From: Mangrovibacterium diazotrophicum
GTDB taxonomy: Bacteria > Bacteroidota > Bacteroidia > Bacteroidales > Prolixibacteraceae
Length of the DNA stretch: 64,000 nucleotides
Reading direction: 5' to 3'
NCBI RefSeq assembly: GCF_003610535.1
Contig: NZ_RAPN01000001.1
Location: forward strand, 1,971,320 to 2,035,319
In this document: piece after piece, positions 27,847-35,572 of the stretch
Layout: every line of letters begins with the position of its first letter
Numbering within the stretch: position 1 is the first letter of the stretch
Program-made: the position numbers and the translations under genes
Notes under the pieces: model-generated
The model's database searches: none
What the model was told of the DNA's origin: nothing
Seen by the model: the letters and a program-made list of their open reading frames with translations, nothing else

Positions 27847-28731
27847 ATGAAAAGCATAAAGCAACTTCGTGAAAAAAAGAATACAGCAATTCTTTTAATT
27901 CACTGTCCTGACAAACAAGGAATTTTGGCGACAGTAACCGAGTTTTTGAATAAGAATAACGGCAATATTATTTACCTGGACCAGTACGTGGATCGCGTTG
28001 AAAAGATTTTCTATATGCGCGTTGAATGGGAGCTTGAGGGCTTTGACATCCCGGCTGACAAAATCGAGGAATACTTTGATACCCTGATTGCATCGAAACT
28101 GGAAATGGACTATTCCATCCACTTCTCGAAACAAATTCCTCGCATGGCCATTTTTGTATCGAAAATGTCACATTGTTTGTTCGATATTCTTTCGCGGTAC
28201 ACTGCAGGAGAGTGGGATGTTGAGATTCCGATGATCATCAGTAACCACATGGATCTGGAATCGGTTGCCAAGCGTTTCGACATCGATTTTCATTATATTC
28301 CAGTGACCAGTGAAAACAAAGCGGAGCAGGAGGCTAAAGAAATTGAATTGCTGAAACAGCACGAGGTTGACTTTATTGTACTGGCCCGCTATATGCAAGT
28401 TCTTTCGGCCGACTTTGTAGATCAGTTCCCAAATAAGATCATCAATATTCACCACTCGTTCCTGCCAGCTTTTGCCGGTGCGAAACCTTACCATGCAGCA
28501 CACCAGCGTGGTGTGAAAATCATTGGAGCTACCAGCCACTACGTAACCAGCGAACTGGACGGCGGCCCGATCATCGAGCAGGATGTTACCCGCTGCAGCC
28601 ATATCGACACTGTCCCCCGCCTGGTGCGCAAAGGGCGTGATCTGGAAAAAATAGTCCTGTCGCATGCGGTATTCAAACACATCCAACGAAAGATATTAGT
28701 ATACAAAAATAAGACGGTTGTCTTCAATTAA
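27847..28731 (+). CDS. purU: Formyltetrahydrofolate deformylase
   Basis: The 294-residue enzyme hydrolyses 10-formyl-THF to formate and THF. It has an N-terminal ACT domain (about 15-95, LLIHCPDKQGILATVTEFLNK) and a C-terminal formyl-hydrolase domain with RYMQVLSADFVDQFPNKIIN, the catalytic His in INIHHSFLPAFAGAKPYH, and GATSHYVTSELDGGPIIEQD with the catalytic Asp region. It lies in the his operon, where one-carbon balance is linked because HisH/HisF releases AICAR, recycled through 10-formyl-THF. That rationale is inference. Confidence 0.95.
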   Translation: MKSIKQLREKKNTAILLIHCPDKQGILATVTEFLNKNNGNIIYLDQYVDRVEKIFYMRVEWELEGFDIPADKIEEYFDTLIASKLEMDYSIHFSKQIPRMAIFVSKMSHCLFDILSRYTAGEWDVEIPMIISNHMDLESVAKRFDIDFHYIPVTSENKAEQEAKEIELLKQHEVDFIVLARYMQVLSADFVDQFPNKIINIHHSFLPAFAGAKPYHAAHQRGVKIIGATSHYVTSELDGGPIIEQDVTRCSHIDTVPRLVRKGRDLEKIVLSHAVFKHIQRKILVYKNKTVVFN

Positions 28732-28742
28732 ACGACTTTAAC

Positions 28743-29279
28743 ATGTTTCAGAAACTTTCGAAGCTAAAAGCTATTTGTGCAATCATTATGGGACTAATCG
28801 GAATTCAGGCGTGTGCGCAGGACGATTACGGATACATCGTCAAAGTTGGAGAACAAGCTCCGGATTTTGAAACGACAACACCCGAGGGAACGACTATGAA
28901 ACTGTCGGATCTGAAAGGCAAAGTGGTGATGTTGCAATTTACCGCCAGTTGGTGTGGCGTTTGTCGCAAAGAAATGCCCCACATTGAAGCGGACATTTGG
29001 GACAAACACAAGGCCAACCCGGATTTTGCCCTGTACGGGGTTGATTTGGACGAACCTGCTGAGAAAGTCGAAGCATTTGCCCGGCAAATACCGGTGAGCT
29101 ACCCCCTCCTGCTTGACCCACAAGGTGGAGCCTTCTACAAATATGCTGAAAAAGGAGCCGGCGTCACCCGCAACGTTATCATCGACAAAGAGGGTAAAAT
29201 TGTCTTTCTGACGAGGCTTTTCAAACAAGAAGAGTTTGACCAGATGAAAATTGTGATCGACAAACTACTGAAAGAATAG
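28743..29279 (+). CDS. TlpA/thioredoxin-like lipoprotein in the his operon
   Basis: The 178-residue protein has a lipoprotein signal (IIMGLIGIQAC, Cys near residue 24), a thioredoxin-like start VGEQAPDFETTTPEGTTMKL and a redox motif FTASWCGVCRKEMP (about residues 64-77). The closing VTRNVIIDKEGKIVFLTRLF carries the strand after the cis-Pro position, here Thr-Arg rather than Thr-Pro. It is probably anchored in the periplasm. It sits 11 bases after purU and 2 before hisH, so is co-transcribed; no link to histidine synthesis is known. Confidence 0.88.
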   Translation: MFQKLSKLKAICAIIMGLIGIQACAQDDYGYIVKVGEQAPDFETTTPEGTTMKLSDLKGKVVMLQFTASWCGVCRKEMPHIEADIWDKHKANPDFALYGVDLDEPAEKVEAFARQIPVSYPLLLDPQGGAFYKYAEKGAGVTRNVIIDKEGKIVFLTRLFKQEEFDQMKIVIDKLLKE

Positions 29280-29281
29280 CA

Positions 29282-29881
29282 ATGAACTTAGTTATTATCA
29301 AATACAACGCCGGGAATATCGAATCGGTCAACAACGCCTTGCAACGTTTGGGCGTAACAGCCGAAATCACTGGCGACCACGAAAAAATTAAAGCGGCCGA
29401 CAAGGTCATTTTCCCGGGAGTTGGCGAAGCCAGTACAACGATGGCTTTCCTCAAACAAGAAGGTCTGGACAAACTGATCCCGTCACTCAAACAACCGGTA
29501 TTGGGTATTTGCCTCGGACTTCAGTTGATGTGCAGCCATTCGGAAGAAGGCGATACCCCTTGCCTCGGTATTTTCGAGGAAAAGGTGAAACGTTTTCAAC
29601 CCGAACCAGGAATGGAATTCGTCACCAAAGTGCCGCACATGGGATGGAACACAATTACCAAGCTGAAAAGCGGCCTATTCGACAGTTCACTGGAAGACCA
29701 GTTCGTTTACTTTGTTCACTCTTACTATGCAACGGTTGGAGAACACACCGCAGCTGTTGGTAATTACATTAATCCGTTTAGTGCAGCCTTACACAAAGAC
29801 AATTTTTACGCAACCCAGTTTCACCCTGAAAAGAGCGGAACCATTGGCGCTAAAATTCTTGAAAACTTTATAAAACTATAA
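29282..29881 (+). CDS. hisH: Imidazole glycerol phosphate synthase, glutaminase subunit
   Basis: The 199-residue class I glutamine amidotransferase supplies ammonia to HisF. It starts MNLVIIKYNAGNIESV, has the oxyanion region FPGVGEAS, the nucleophile Cys77 in PVLGICLGLQLM and His181/Glu183 in TQFHPEKSG. Length is typical. It is separated from its partner hisF by fhb2 and hisA, but all are on the same strand. Confidence 0.97.
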   Translation: MNLVIIKYNAGNIESVNNALQRLGVTAEITGDHEKIKAADKVIFPGVGEASTTMAFLKQEGLDKLIPSLKQPVLGICLGLQLMCSHSEEGDTPCLGIFEEKVKRFQPEPGMEFVTKVPHMGWNTITKLKSGLFDSSLEDQFVYFVHSYYATVGEHTAAVGNYINPFSAALHKDNFYATQFHPEKSGTIGAKILENFIKL

Positions 29882-29891
29882 TAAGATTGCA

Positions 29892-30317
29892 GATTAACGA
29901 TTATCGATTGATCGAATGACACCGAAAGAACTTGAAGACAGATTGATTCAGTTTGCGATAGGAATCATTAAACTATCCGAGAAACTAGACCTCAACATTG
30001 CAGGAAGGAGACTAGCTGATCAAATTGTACGGTCCGGCTCTTCGGTTGCTCTCAATTACGGAGAAGCGCAAAGTGCTGAATCACCCCGTGACTTTGTTCA
30101 CAAAATGGGGATTTGTTTGAAAGAATTGAGAGAGACATTCATCAATCTCAGAATCATAGATGGAGCAAGTCTTTGCCCGGACACCGAAATCATCGCTGAA
30201 TTGTTGCAAGAAAACAACGAGCTAATTTCAATCTTCGTTAAAAGTATCGAAACTTCGAAAAAGAAACATTCAGATTTTAATCGTTAATCATCAATCCATA
30301 ATCTCTAATCGTTAATT
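29892..30317. repeat. Inverted repeats bracketing four-helix-bundle gene 2
   Basis: GATTAACGATTA (29892-29903) upstream is the exact reverse complement of TAATCGTTAATC (30278-30289), which overlaps the stop codon of the enclosed gene. A second near copy, TAATCGTTAATT, follows at 30306-30317. The match extends imperfectly: a GATTGAT follows the upstream copy and its complement lies between the two downstream copies. The layout parallels the repeats around copy 1, with a different sequence. Confidence 0.6.
29916..30287 (+). CDS. Four-helix-bundle protein (23S rRNA intervening-sequence protein family), copy 2
   Basis: The 123-residue paralogue of the protein at 26245-26613 keeps LEDRLIQFAIGIIKLSEKL, IVRSGSSVALNYGEAQSAES, RDFVHKMGICLKELRETFIN and NNELISIFVKSIETSKKK. 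It sits between hisH and hisA, bracketed by its own inverted repeats. Two diverged copies in one biosynthetic operon imply two insertions or one duplication with transposition. The gene is intact, so it is maintained or recent. No function can be assigned. Confidence 0.88.
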   Translation: MTPKELEDRLIQFAIGIIKLSEKLDLNIAGRRLADQIVRSGSSVALNYGEAQSAESPRDFVHKMGICLKELRETFINLRIIDGASLCPDTEIIAELLQENNELISIFVKSIETSKKKHSDFNR

Positions 30318-30324
30318 CATAGAT

Positions 30325-31050
30325 ATGATCACAATAATACCTGCCATTGACCTGATCGACGCCAAATGCGTAAGACTTTCGCAGGGCGATTACAATCAGA
30401 AAACCGTTTACAATGAAAATCCGCTTGAAGTAGCTAAAATGTTCGAGGATGCCGGAATTACCCGTCTTCACCTGGTTGACCTGGACGGGGCCAAAGCGAA
30501 ACACATTGTCAACTACAAGGTACTGGAAACCATCGCATCGAAAACCAACCTGGTAATTGATTTTGGTGGCGGGTTGAAAAGCGATGAAGACCTGCGCATT
30601 GCCTTCGAAAGCGGTGCACAAATGGTAACCGGCGGAAGTATCGCAGTGAAGGACAGAGAGACCTTCCTGAGTTGGATTGAAAAGTACGGAGCCGAAAAGA
30701 TTATACTTGGAGCTGATGCCAAGGACAAGAAAATCGCCGTGAGCGGCTGGCAGGAAGTTTCGGAACTGCCGATCCTCGAATTTATCGACGGTTACACACA
30801 AAAAGGCATTCAGAAAGTGATCTCAACTGATATCGCCCGCGATGGCATGCTGTCAGGACCTAGCATTGAGCTTTACAAAGAAATTTTAGAGCAATTCCCG
30901 AAACTGGAATTGATCGCCAGTGGCGGAATCGCTTCGATGAAAGATATTATTGAACTGGACGAAATGGGCGTACCCGGCGTCATTACCGGCAAAGCCATTT
31001 ACGAAAACAGAATCAGTTTGGAAGAAATTAAAAAGTACATCAGTAAGTAG
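30325..31050 (+). CDS. hisA: ProFAR isomerase
   Basis: The 241-residue (beta-alpha)8 barrel isomerises ProFAR to PRFAR. It begins [20 protein letters not shown], with the catalytic Asp at residue 9, and has [20 protein letters not shown], the second catalytic Asp in [16 protein letters not shown], and [13 protein letters not shown]. Length and the internal half-barrel repeat are normal. It follows fhb2 after 37 bases and precedes hisF by 91 bases. Confidence 0.97.
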   Translation: MITIIPAIDLIDAKCVRLSQGDYNQKTVYNENPLEVAKMFEDAGITRLHLVDLDGAKAKHIVNYKVLETIASKTNLVIDFGGGLKSDEDLRIAFESGAQMVTGGSIAVKDRETFLSWIEKYGAEKIILGADAKDKKIAVSGWQEVSELPILEFIDGYTQKGIQKVISTDIARDGMLSGPSIELYKEILEQFPKLELIASGGIASMKDIIELDEMGVPGVITGKAIYENRISLEEIKKYISK

Positions 31051-31108
31051 TAAATGAGTCTGGAAGTTCTGGCAACAAACACATCTTATGCACTTATGAA
31101 TTTCAACT

Positions 31109-31141
31109 CAAAACTTTAAACTGAAAACTCAAAACAGTCAG
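31109..31141. repeat. AACT-rich spacer between hisA and hisF
   Basis: The end of the 91-base gap reads CAACTCAAAACTTTAAACTG then AAAACTCAAAAC, a series of AACT/AAACT units like the hisB-purU spacer. Such text occurs between co-directional genes elsewhere in this phylum as far as I recall. Nothing coding or strongly folded is seen. Confidence 0.4.
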
Positions 31142-31897
31142 ATGTTAGCAAAACGAATAATACCATGCCTGGATATCAAAGACGGTCAGACCGTGAAGGG
31201 CATCAACTTTGTCAATATTAAAAGCGTGGGCGACCCGGTTGAACTGGGGGCCATGTATGCCGAACAGGGAGCTGACGAGCTGGTTTTCCTCGACATTACT
31301 GCCACACACGAAGGACGCAAAACCTTTGTTGACCTGGTAAAACGCATTGCCCGCGAACTGAATATTCCGTTCACTGTTGGTGGTGGAATCAGCGAGATCA
31401 AGGACGCCGAAGCACTTTTGAGTGCCGGTGCCGACAAAATCAGCATCAACTCATCGGCTGTGCGCAACCCAAAACTGATTGACGATCTGGCCCTCAACTT
31501 CGGAACGCAATTCGTTGTTGTCGCCATCGACGCAAAAAACTACGATGGTCGCTGGACGGTAACTGTCAATGGAGGCCGCATTCCAACCGACAAAGAACTG
31601 TTCTCGTGGGCAAAAGAAGCTGAAGATCGTGGTGCCGGAGAAATCCTTTTCACCTCTATGGATCACGATGGAACGAAAGCAGGCTTTGCCAATGCCGAAT
31701 TGTCGAAAATGGCCGACATGCTGAAAATCCCGATCATCGCATCGGGCGGCGCCGGTAACATGGACCACTTTGTGGATGTTTTCGCAAACGGCAAAGCTGA
31801 CGCGGGTTTGGCAGCGAGTATCTTCCACTACAAGGAAATAGCGATCCCCGACTTGAAACATTACCTGAGCAATAAGGGTATCCCCATTCGTCTGTAA
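31142..31897 (+). CDS. hisF: Imidazole glycerol phosphate synthase, cyclase subunit
   Basis: The 251-residue barrel uses ammonia from HisH to make imidazole glycerol phosphate and AICAR. It begins [20 protein letters not shown] with catalytic Asp11, and has the second Asp in [36 protein letters not shown] and [17 protein letters not shown]. It pairs with hisH upstream. Length is typical. Confidence 0.97.
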   Translation: MLAKRIIPCLDIKDGQTVKGINFVNIKSVGDPVELGAMYAEQGADELVFLDITATHEGRKTFVDLVKRIARELNIPFTVGGGISEIKDAEALLSAGADKISINSSAVRNPKLIDDLALNFGTQFVVVAIDAKNYDGRWTVTVNGGRIPTDKELFSWAKEAEDRGAGEILFTSMDHDGTKAGFANAELSKMADMLKIPIIASGGAGNMDHFVDVFANGKADAGLAASIFHYKEIAIPDLKHYLSNKGIPIRL

Positions 31898-31931
31898 CAA
31901 ATTTCAAAAACGAACAATAAGCAAACAAGAT

Positions 31932-32531
31932 ATGAATGCATCAATTGATTTTTCAAAAATGAATGGCCTGGTTCCGGCCATCATCCAGGACAACAACACC
32001 AGCAAAGTGTTGATGCTTGGTTTTATGAACGAAGACGCGCTGGCAAAAACCGAGGAGCTGGGCAAAGTAACTTTCTTCAGCCGCACGAAAAACCGTCTTT
32101 GGACCAAAGGTGAAGAAAGCGGAAACTTCCTGAATGTTGTTTCGATCGCCTCAGACTGCGACAACGACACGCTGCTGATTAAAGTGAACCCGGTTGGACC
32201 GGTTTGCCACACCGGAAGCGACACGTGCTGGAATGAAAGCAACTCGGAAGACGTGATGTTTTTGAAATACCTGCAGGATTTCATCGACAAGCGTAAAGAG
32301 GAAATGCCGGAAGGCTCGTACACCACTTCATTGTTCCAAAAAGGAACGCGCAAAATTACGCAAAAGGTAGGTGAAGAAGCCGTTGAAACCATCATTGGCG
32401 CTATGGCAAACGACGATGAAAACTTCCTGTACGAAGGAGCAGACCTCCTTTACCACCTCATCGTTCTGTTAACACACAAAGGTTACCGGATAGAAGATTT
32501 GGCTCGCGAACTGATGAAAAGACATAAATAG
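31932..32531 (+). CDS. hisI: Bifunctional phosphoribosyl-AMP cyclohydrolase / phosphoribosyl-ATP pyrophosphatase
   Basis: The 199-residue HisIE fusion performs steps 3 and 2. The N-terminal cyclohydrolase (about 1-105) has LGFMNEDALAKTEELGKVTF, SRTKNRLWTKGEESGN and the metal-binding SIASDCDNDTLLI and GPVCHTGSDTCW. The C-terminal pyrophosphatase (about 108-199) has KITQKVGEEAVETIIGAM and ADLLYHLIVLLTHKG. It is the last gene, ending at a strong terminator 13 bases after the stop. Confidence 0.97.
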   Translation: MNASIDFSKMNGLVPAIIQDNNTSKVLMLGFMNEDALAKTEELGKVTFFSRTKNRLWTKGEESGNFLNVVSIASDCDNDTLLIKVNPVGPVCHTGSDTCWNESNSEDVMFLKYLQDFIDKRKEEMPEGSYTTSLFQKGTRKITQKVGEEAVETIIGAMANDDENFLYEGADLLYHLIVLLTHKGYRIEDLARELMKRHK

Positions 32532-32544
32532 ACGAGACCTCTGA

Positions 32545-32577
32545 AAAGCTTCGAATTTGGATTCGAAGCTTTTTTTA
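32545..32577 (+). terminator. Intrinsic terminator of the his operon
   Basis: A perfect 12-bp stem AAAGCTTCGAAT/ATTCGAAGCTTT with a TTGG loop runs into a T-run (32570-32576). It closes the 10.6-kb operon. Confidence 0.95.
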
Positions 32578-32636
32578 TGCCATACTGGTATCACAAACTT
32601 AATTTCGAACTAGTGTAAATCGCTGACGGAAATTGA

Positions 32637-32644
32637 TAACTTTG
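32637..32644 (+). promoter_or_regulatory. Candidate -7 box of the dikinase-serine hydrolase pair
   Basis: TAACTTTG is a perfect TAnnTTTG, 24 bases before the start at 32669. No convincing -33 element is seen 19-21 bases upstream. Confidence 0.45.
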
Positions 32645-32668
32645 ATTTATACCATTTAAAGAAGTGAT

Positions 32669-35572
32669 ATGAAAGTCAGGTTGTTTTATTTTCTTCTCTT
32701 GATTATTGGTTTTAGTTTCAACGGACACACACAAGCACTTACTAACGACGAGCTTAGCAAACTGGTAGGCACTCTGAAAAAAGACCCCAAAGGCCCATAC
32801 CAGCAGATTTTGTGGTTTTGTAAAGACGGTTCGACAGTACTTCCGCAACAGCGCTGCCCCGAACCCGGCGGTGTGCAACGCGCCCGCTATAAAGATGAAA
32901 TCATCAAGTTGGGCAAAACCAATCACATCTTCCTGGGTCAAATCCTGGCCACAACGCCCAACGAAGATTTTTGGGATGCGGAAAACAATCACTCCCGACT
33001 AAAACAGTACATCCTCGAAAAATACCTGCAGAGTGTCGACAACGGCTGGGTTCTGCGCCGTGCGCAGTACTACCGCGGAGCCATTCAGGCCGAAGATGAA
33101 AGTGCCTGGGGAATCCAGTTTTTAACCTGGCTGTTGGGGAATAATGATGCGATTAACGACCAGTTCTTTCTGATCCGGGAAGCCGCACGTACCATCCCTC
33201 ATGCACAGGAAACACGCAACCTGCAAAATATCCGCTCGTTGTCACTACTGATCGCGGAAGGCAATCCGACCTTCTCAGATACCCGGATTAAAATTCACGG
33301 GCAACCGGATCATACCGACCTGGAACGGGTGAAAAATTACCGCAGTCAGAACTACGACCAAATGTCGGACGCCTCGAAAGAGCAGATTGACAAACTCGTA
33401 TTGGCTCTGGAAGAATACTACAAACCCATTGTATTGAAAGATCTTCAGAAGATGGCTGCACACGCATCACCTGTGTCCGAACTGCGAAAAGCTGTTTTTG
33501 AATTTGCCGATGAGCAAGCTGAAACAAAAGGAGAAGCGCGGATAAAAGCGATCAGCCAATTGCTTTTCAAAATCCGGATTGACTTGCAAAAAGAAATTCC
33601 CGAAAACCGCCTGCCGTTTCTCGATATTTCAATCAAACTGGAAGAAATTCTGTTTACCGAGCTAACCAACTGGAAACCTGAAAACCTCAAAGAGTTGATC
33701 CGCCTGAACGAAAATTTGGGACTGGCCGCAACCGGTTGTGGTTACCTGGAAAACTGGGAGTGGGAATCCATCAAACCTAGTTTGCACAATCAGCAGCCAA
33801 CCGAAATTTCGTTTGATCAGTTACAAAAACTGCACGACAGCGCCAGAGGTGTGATCGAATGGGGAACAGCCATGAACCGTGCCGTGTTCGGCCCGACAAT
33901 CAAACTTTTTGGTGATTTTGAGCCACTGGCTTATCACTTTGCCGACGACCGAATCCGCTCGTCAATGCTACTCCCCATGGGAGCTTCGATTGGCCGAATG
34001 GGCGACTTTATTTACGCGCTATCCAACCAATCCAACCAGGTGATGGACATCGATAACCAAAGCCACTTCCGCGGTTTGAACCCCGGTTTTGCCAAAGGCG
34101 AATTGGTTGTTGTTGAAGGAAACACACACGATCTGGAAGTTTCGAGAGATAAAATTTACCTGTTCGACAGCCCTCCCTCCGACCTGAAACCGGTTGCCGG
34201 AATAGCGACCGTTTCCGAAGGGAACATGGTTTCGCACGTGCAGTTGCTCGCCCGCAACCTGGCAATCCCCAATGCTGTGCTATCTGGACAAAACCTGGCT
34301 GATCTGAAAAAATACTCCGGCACTACCGTCTTCTACGCCGTGTCGCCCAAAGGCAAGGTCATCATGAAACCAGCCGAACAAATGACTGATGAAGAGAAAA
34401 AACTGTTCGAGGTGAAAAAACGGAATGAGGAAAAAATTACCATTCCGGTCGACCGGATCGAGCTCGATGAGGTTAAACTGGTAAATCTTCGCAATGTAAA
34501 TGCAAACAGTTCGGGCAAATTATGCGGTCCCAAAGCGGCTAACCTGGGACAACTGAAGCAGCTCTTCCCTGACCATGTTGTGGAAGGATTGGTGGTACCG
34601 TTCGGCATCTTCCGAGAGCACATGGATCAGCCAATGCCCGGAACCGACGGTTCGTACTGGCAATTCCTGAATAAAACATTCCAAGCCGCAGCAGCCAAAC
34701 AAACCGACGGTCTGTCGAAAGCAGAAATCGATGAATATGTGCTGGCTCAACTTGCTATTCTTCGTGAAGCGATTAAAAAAATGGAGCTGCTCCCAGCTTT
34801 TAAAGAAGATCTAAAGACACAATTTCAATCTGTACTGGGTAGTCCGTTGGGAAGCGTCCCCGTTTTCCTGCGTAGTGATACGAACATGGAGGACCTGAAA
34901 GAATTTACCGGTGCTGGTCTGAATCTGACACTCTTCAATATTCTGGATGCGGATAAAATTATCCAGGGCATCAAGGAAGTTTGGGCTTCACCCTACTCCG
35001 AGCGAAGCTACAAATGGCGTCAAAGCTATTTGCTCAACCCGGAAAACGTCTACCCTTCTATCCTGATTATTCCGAGCGTCGACGTGAATTACTCGGGTGT
35101 CCTGATTACAAAAGGGGTGCAGTCGGGTAAAGCCGACGAACTCACTATTGCTTTTAGCCGGGGAGCGGGTGGTGCTGTGGATGGACAGGCTGCGGAAAGC
35201 TACGTACTGCAGGCTGACGGTAAAAACCGGTTGGTTGCTCCGGCACGTGAACCCGAATACACGAGTTTGCCAATTACCGGCGGGACAGCAAAAATTGCCT
35301 GCACGTTCGAAACACCGATCCTCTCCACCGAAAACATGAACCAGATCCGGGTGTTTGCCGAAACCTTAAAACAGGAAATGCAAATCACCCCCGGGGTGCA
35401 CAGCAATGGGCCATGGGACGTGGAACTCGGCTTCAAAAACGATAAGCTGTGGTTGTTCCAGGTTCGTCCGTTTGTGGAAAACAAAATGGCTAAATCAACC
35501 GGATACCTGAATTCAATTTCCGGAGGAAGCGACATTCCGAAAGCTATTTCACTTAACACGATTTTAAAATGA
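32669..35572 (+). CDS. Exported dikinase-like protein: phosphohistidine domain followed by ATP-grasp domain
   Basis: The 967-residue protein starts with a signal peptide (RLFYFLLLIIGFSFNGHTQA). Residues about 30-480 are largely helical and unrecognised. Near residue 522 lies a PEP-utilising phosphohistidine motif, NMVSHVQLLARNLAIPNAV. From about 605 to 950 follows a pyruvate-phosphate-dikinase type ATP-grasp domain (LCGPKAANLGQLKQLFP, FLRSDTNMEDLKEFTGAG, WDVELGFKNDKLWLFQVRP). His domain before ATP-grasp is the order of alpha-glucan water dikinases, not PEP synthase, and no PEP-binding barrel follows. The substrate is unknown. It overlaps the next gene by four bases (ATGA). Confidence 0.85.
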   Translation: MKVRLFYFLLLIIGFSFNGHTQALTNDELSKLVGTLKKDPKGPYQQILWFCKDGSTVLPQQRCPEPGGVQRARYKDEIIKLGKTNHIFLGQILATTPNEDFWDAENNHSRLKQYILEKYLQSVDNGWVLRRAQYYRGAIQAEDESAWGIQFLTWLLGNNDAINDQFFLIREAARTIPHAQETRNLQNIRSLSLLIAEGNPTFSDTRIKIHGQPDHTDLERVKNYRSQNYDQMSDASKEQIDKLVLALEEYYKPIVLKDLQKMAAHASPVSELRKAVFEFADEQAETKGEARIKAISQLLFKIRIDLQKEIPENRLPFLDISIKLEEILFTELTNWKPENLKELIRLNENLGLAATGCGYLENWEWESIKPSLHNQQPTEISFDQLQKLHDSARGVIEWGTAMNRAVFGPTIKLFGDFEPLAYHFADDRIRSSMLLPMGASIGRMGDFIYALSNQSNQVMDIDNQSHFRGLNPGFAKGELVVVEGNTHDLEVSRDKIYLFDSPPSDLKPVAGIATVSEGNMVSHVQLLARNLAIPNAVLSGQNLADLKKYSGTTVFYAVSPKGKVIMKPAEQMTDEEKKLFEVKKRNEEKITIPVDRIELDEVKLVNLRNVNANSSGKLCGPKAANLGQLKQLFPDHVVEGLVVPFGIFREHMDQPMPGTDGSYWQFLNKTFQAAAAKQTDGLSKAEIDEYVLAQLAILREAIKKMELLPAFKEDLKTQFQSVLGSPLGSVPVFLRSDTNMEDLKEFTGAGLNLTLFNILDADKIIQGIKEVWASPYSERSYKWRQSYLLNPENVYPSILIIPSVDVNYSGVLITKGVQSGKADELTIAFSRGAGGAVDGQAAESYVLQADGKNRLVAPAREPEYTSLPITGGTAKIACTFETPILSTENMNQIRVFAETLKQEMQITPGVHSNGPWDVELGFKNDKLWLFQVRPFVENKMAKSTGYLNSISGGSDIPKAISLNTILK

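Noticed and set aside
32669-35572. Cytosolic PEP synthase (ppsA)
   Set aside because: The phosphohistidine motif precedes the ATP-grasp domain, no PEP-binding barrel is present, and the N-terminus is a signal peptide.
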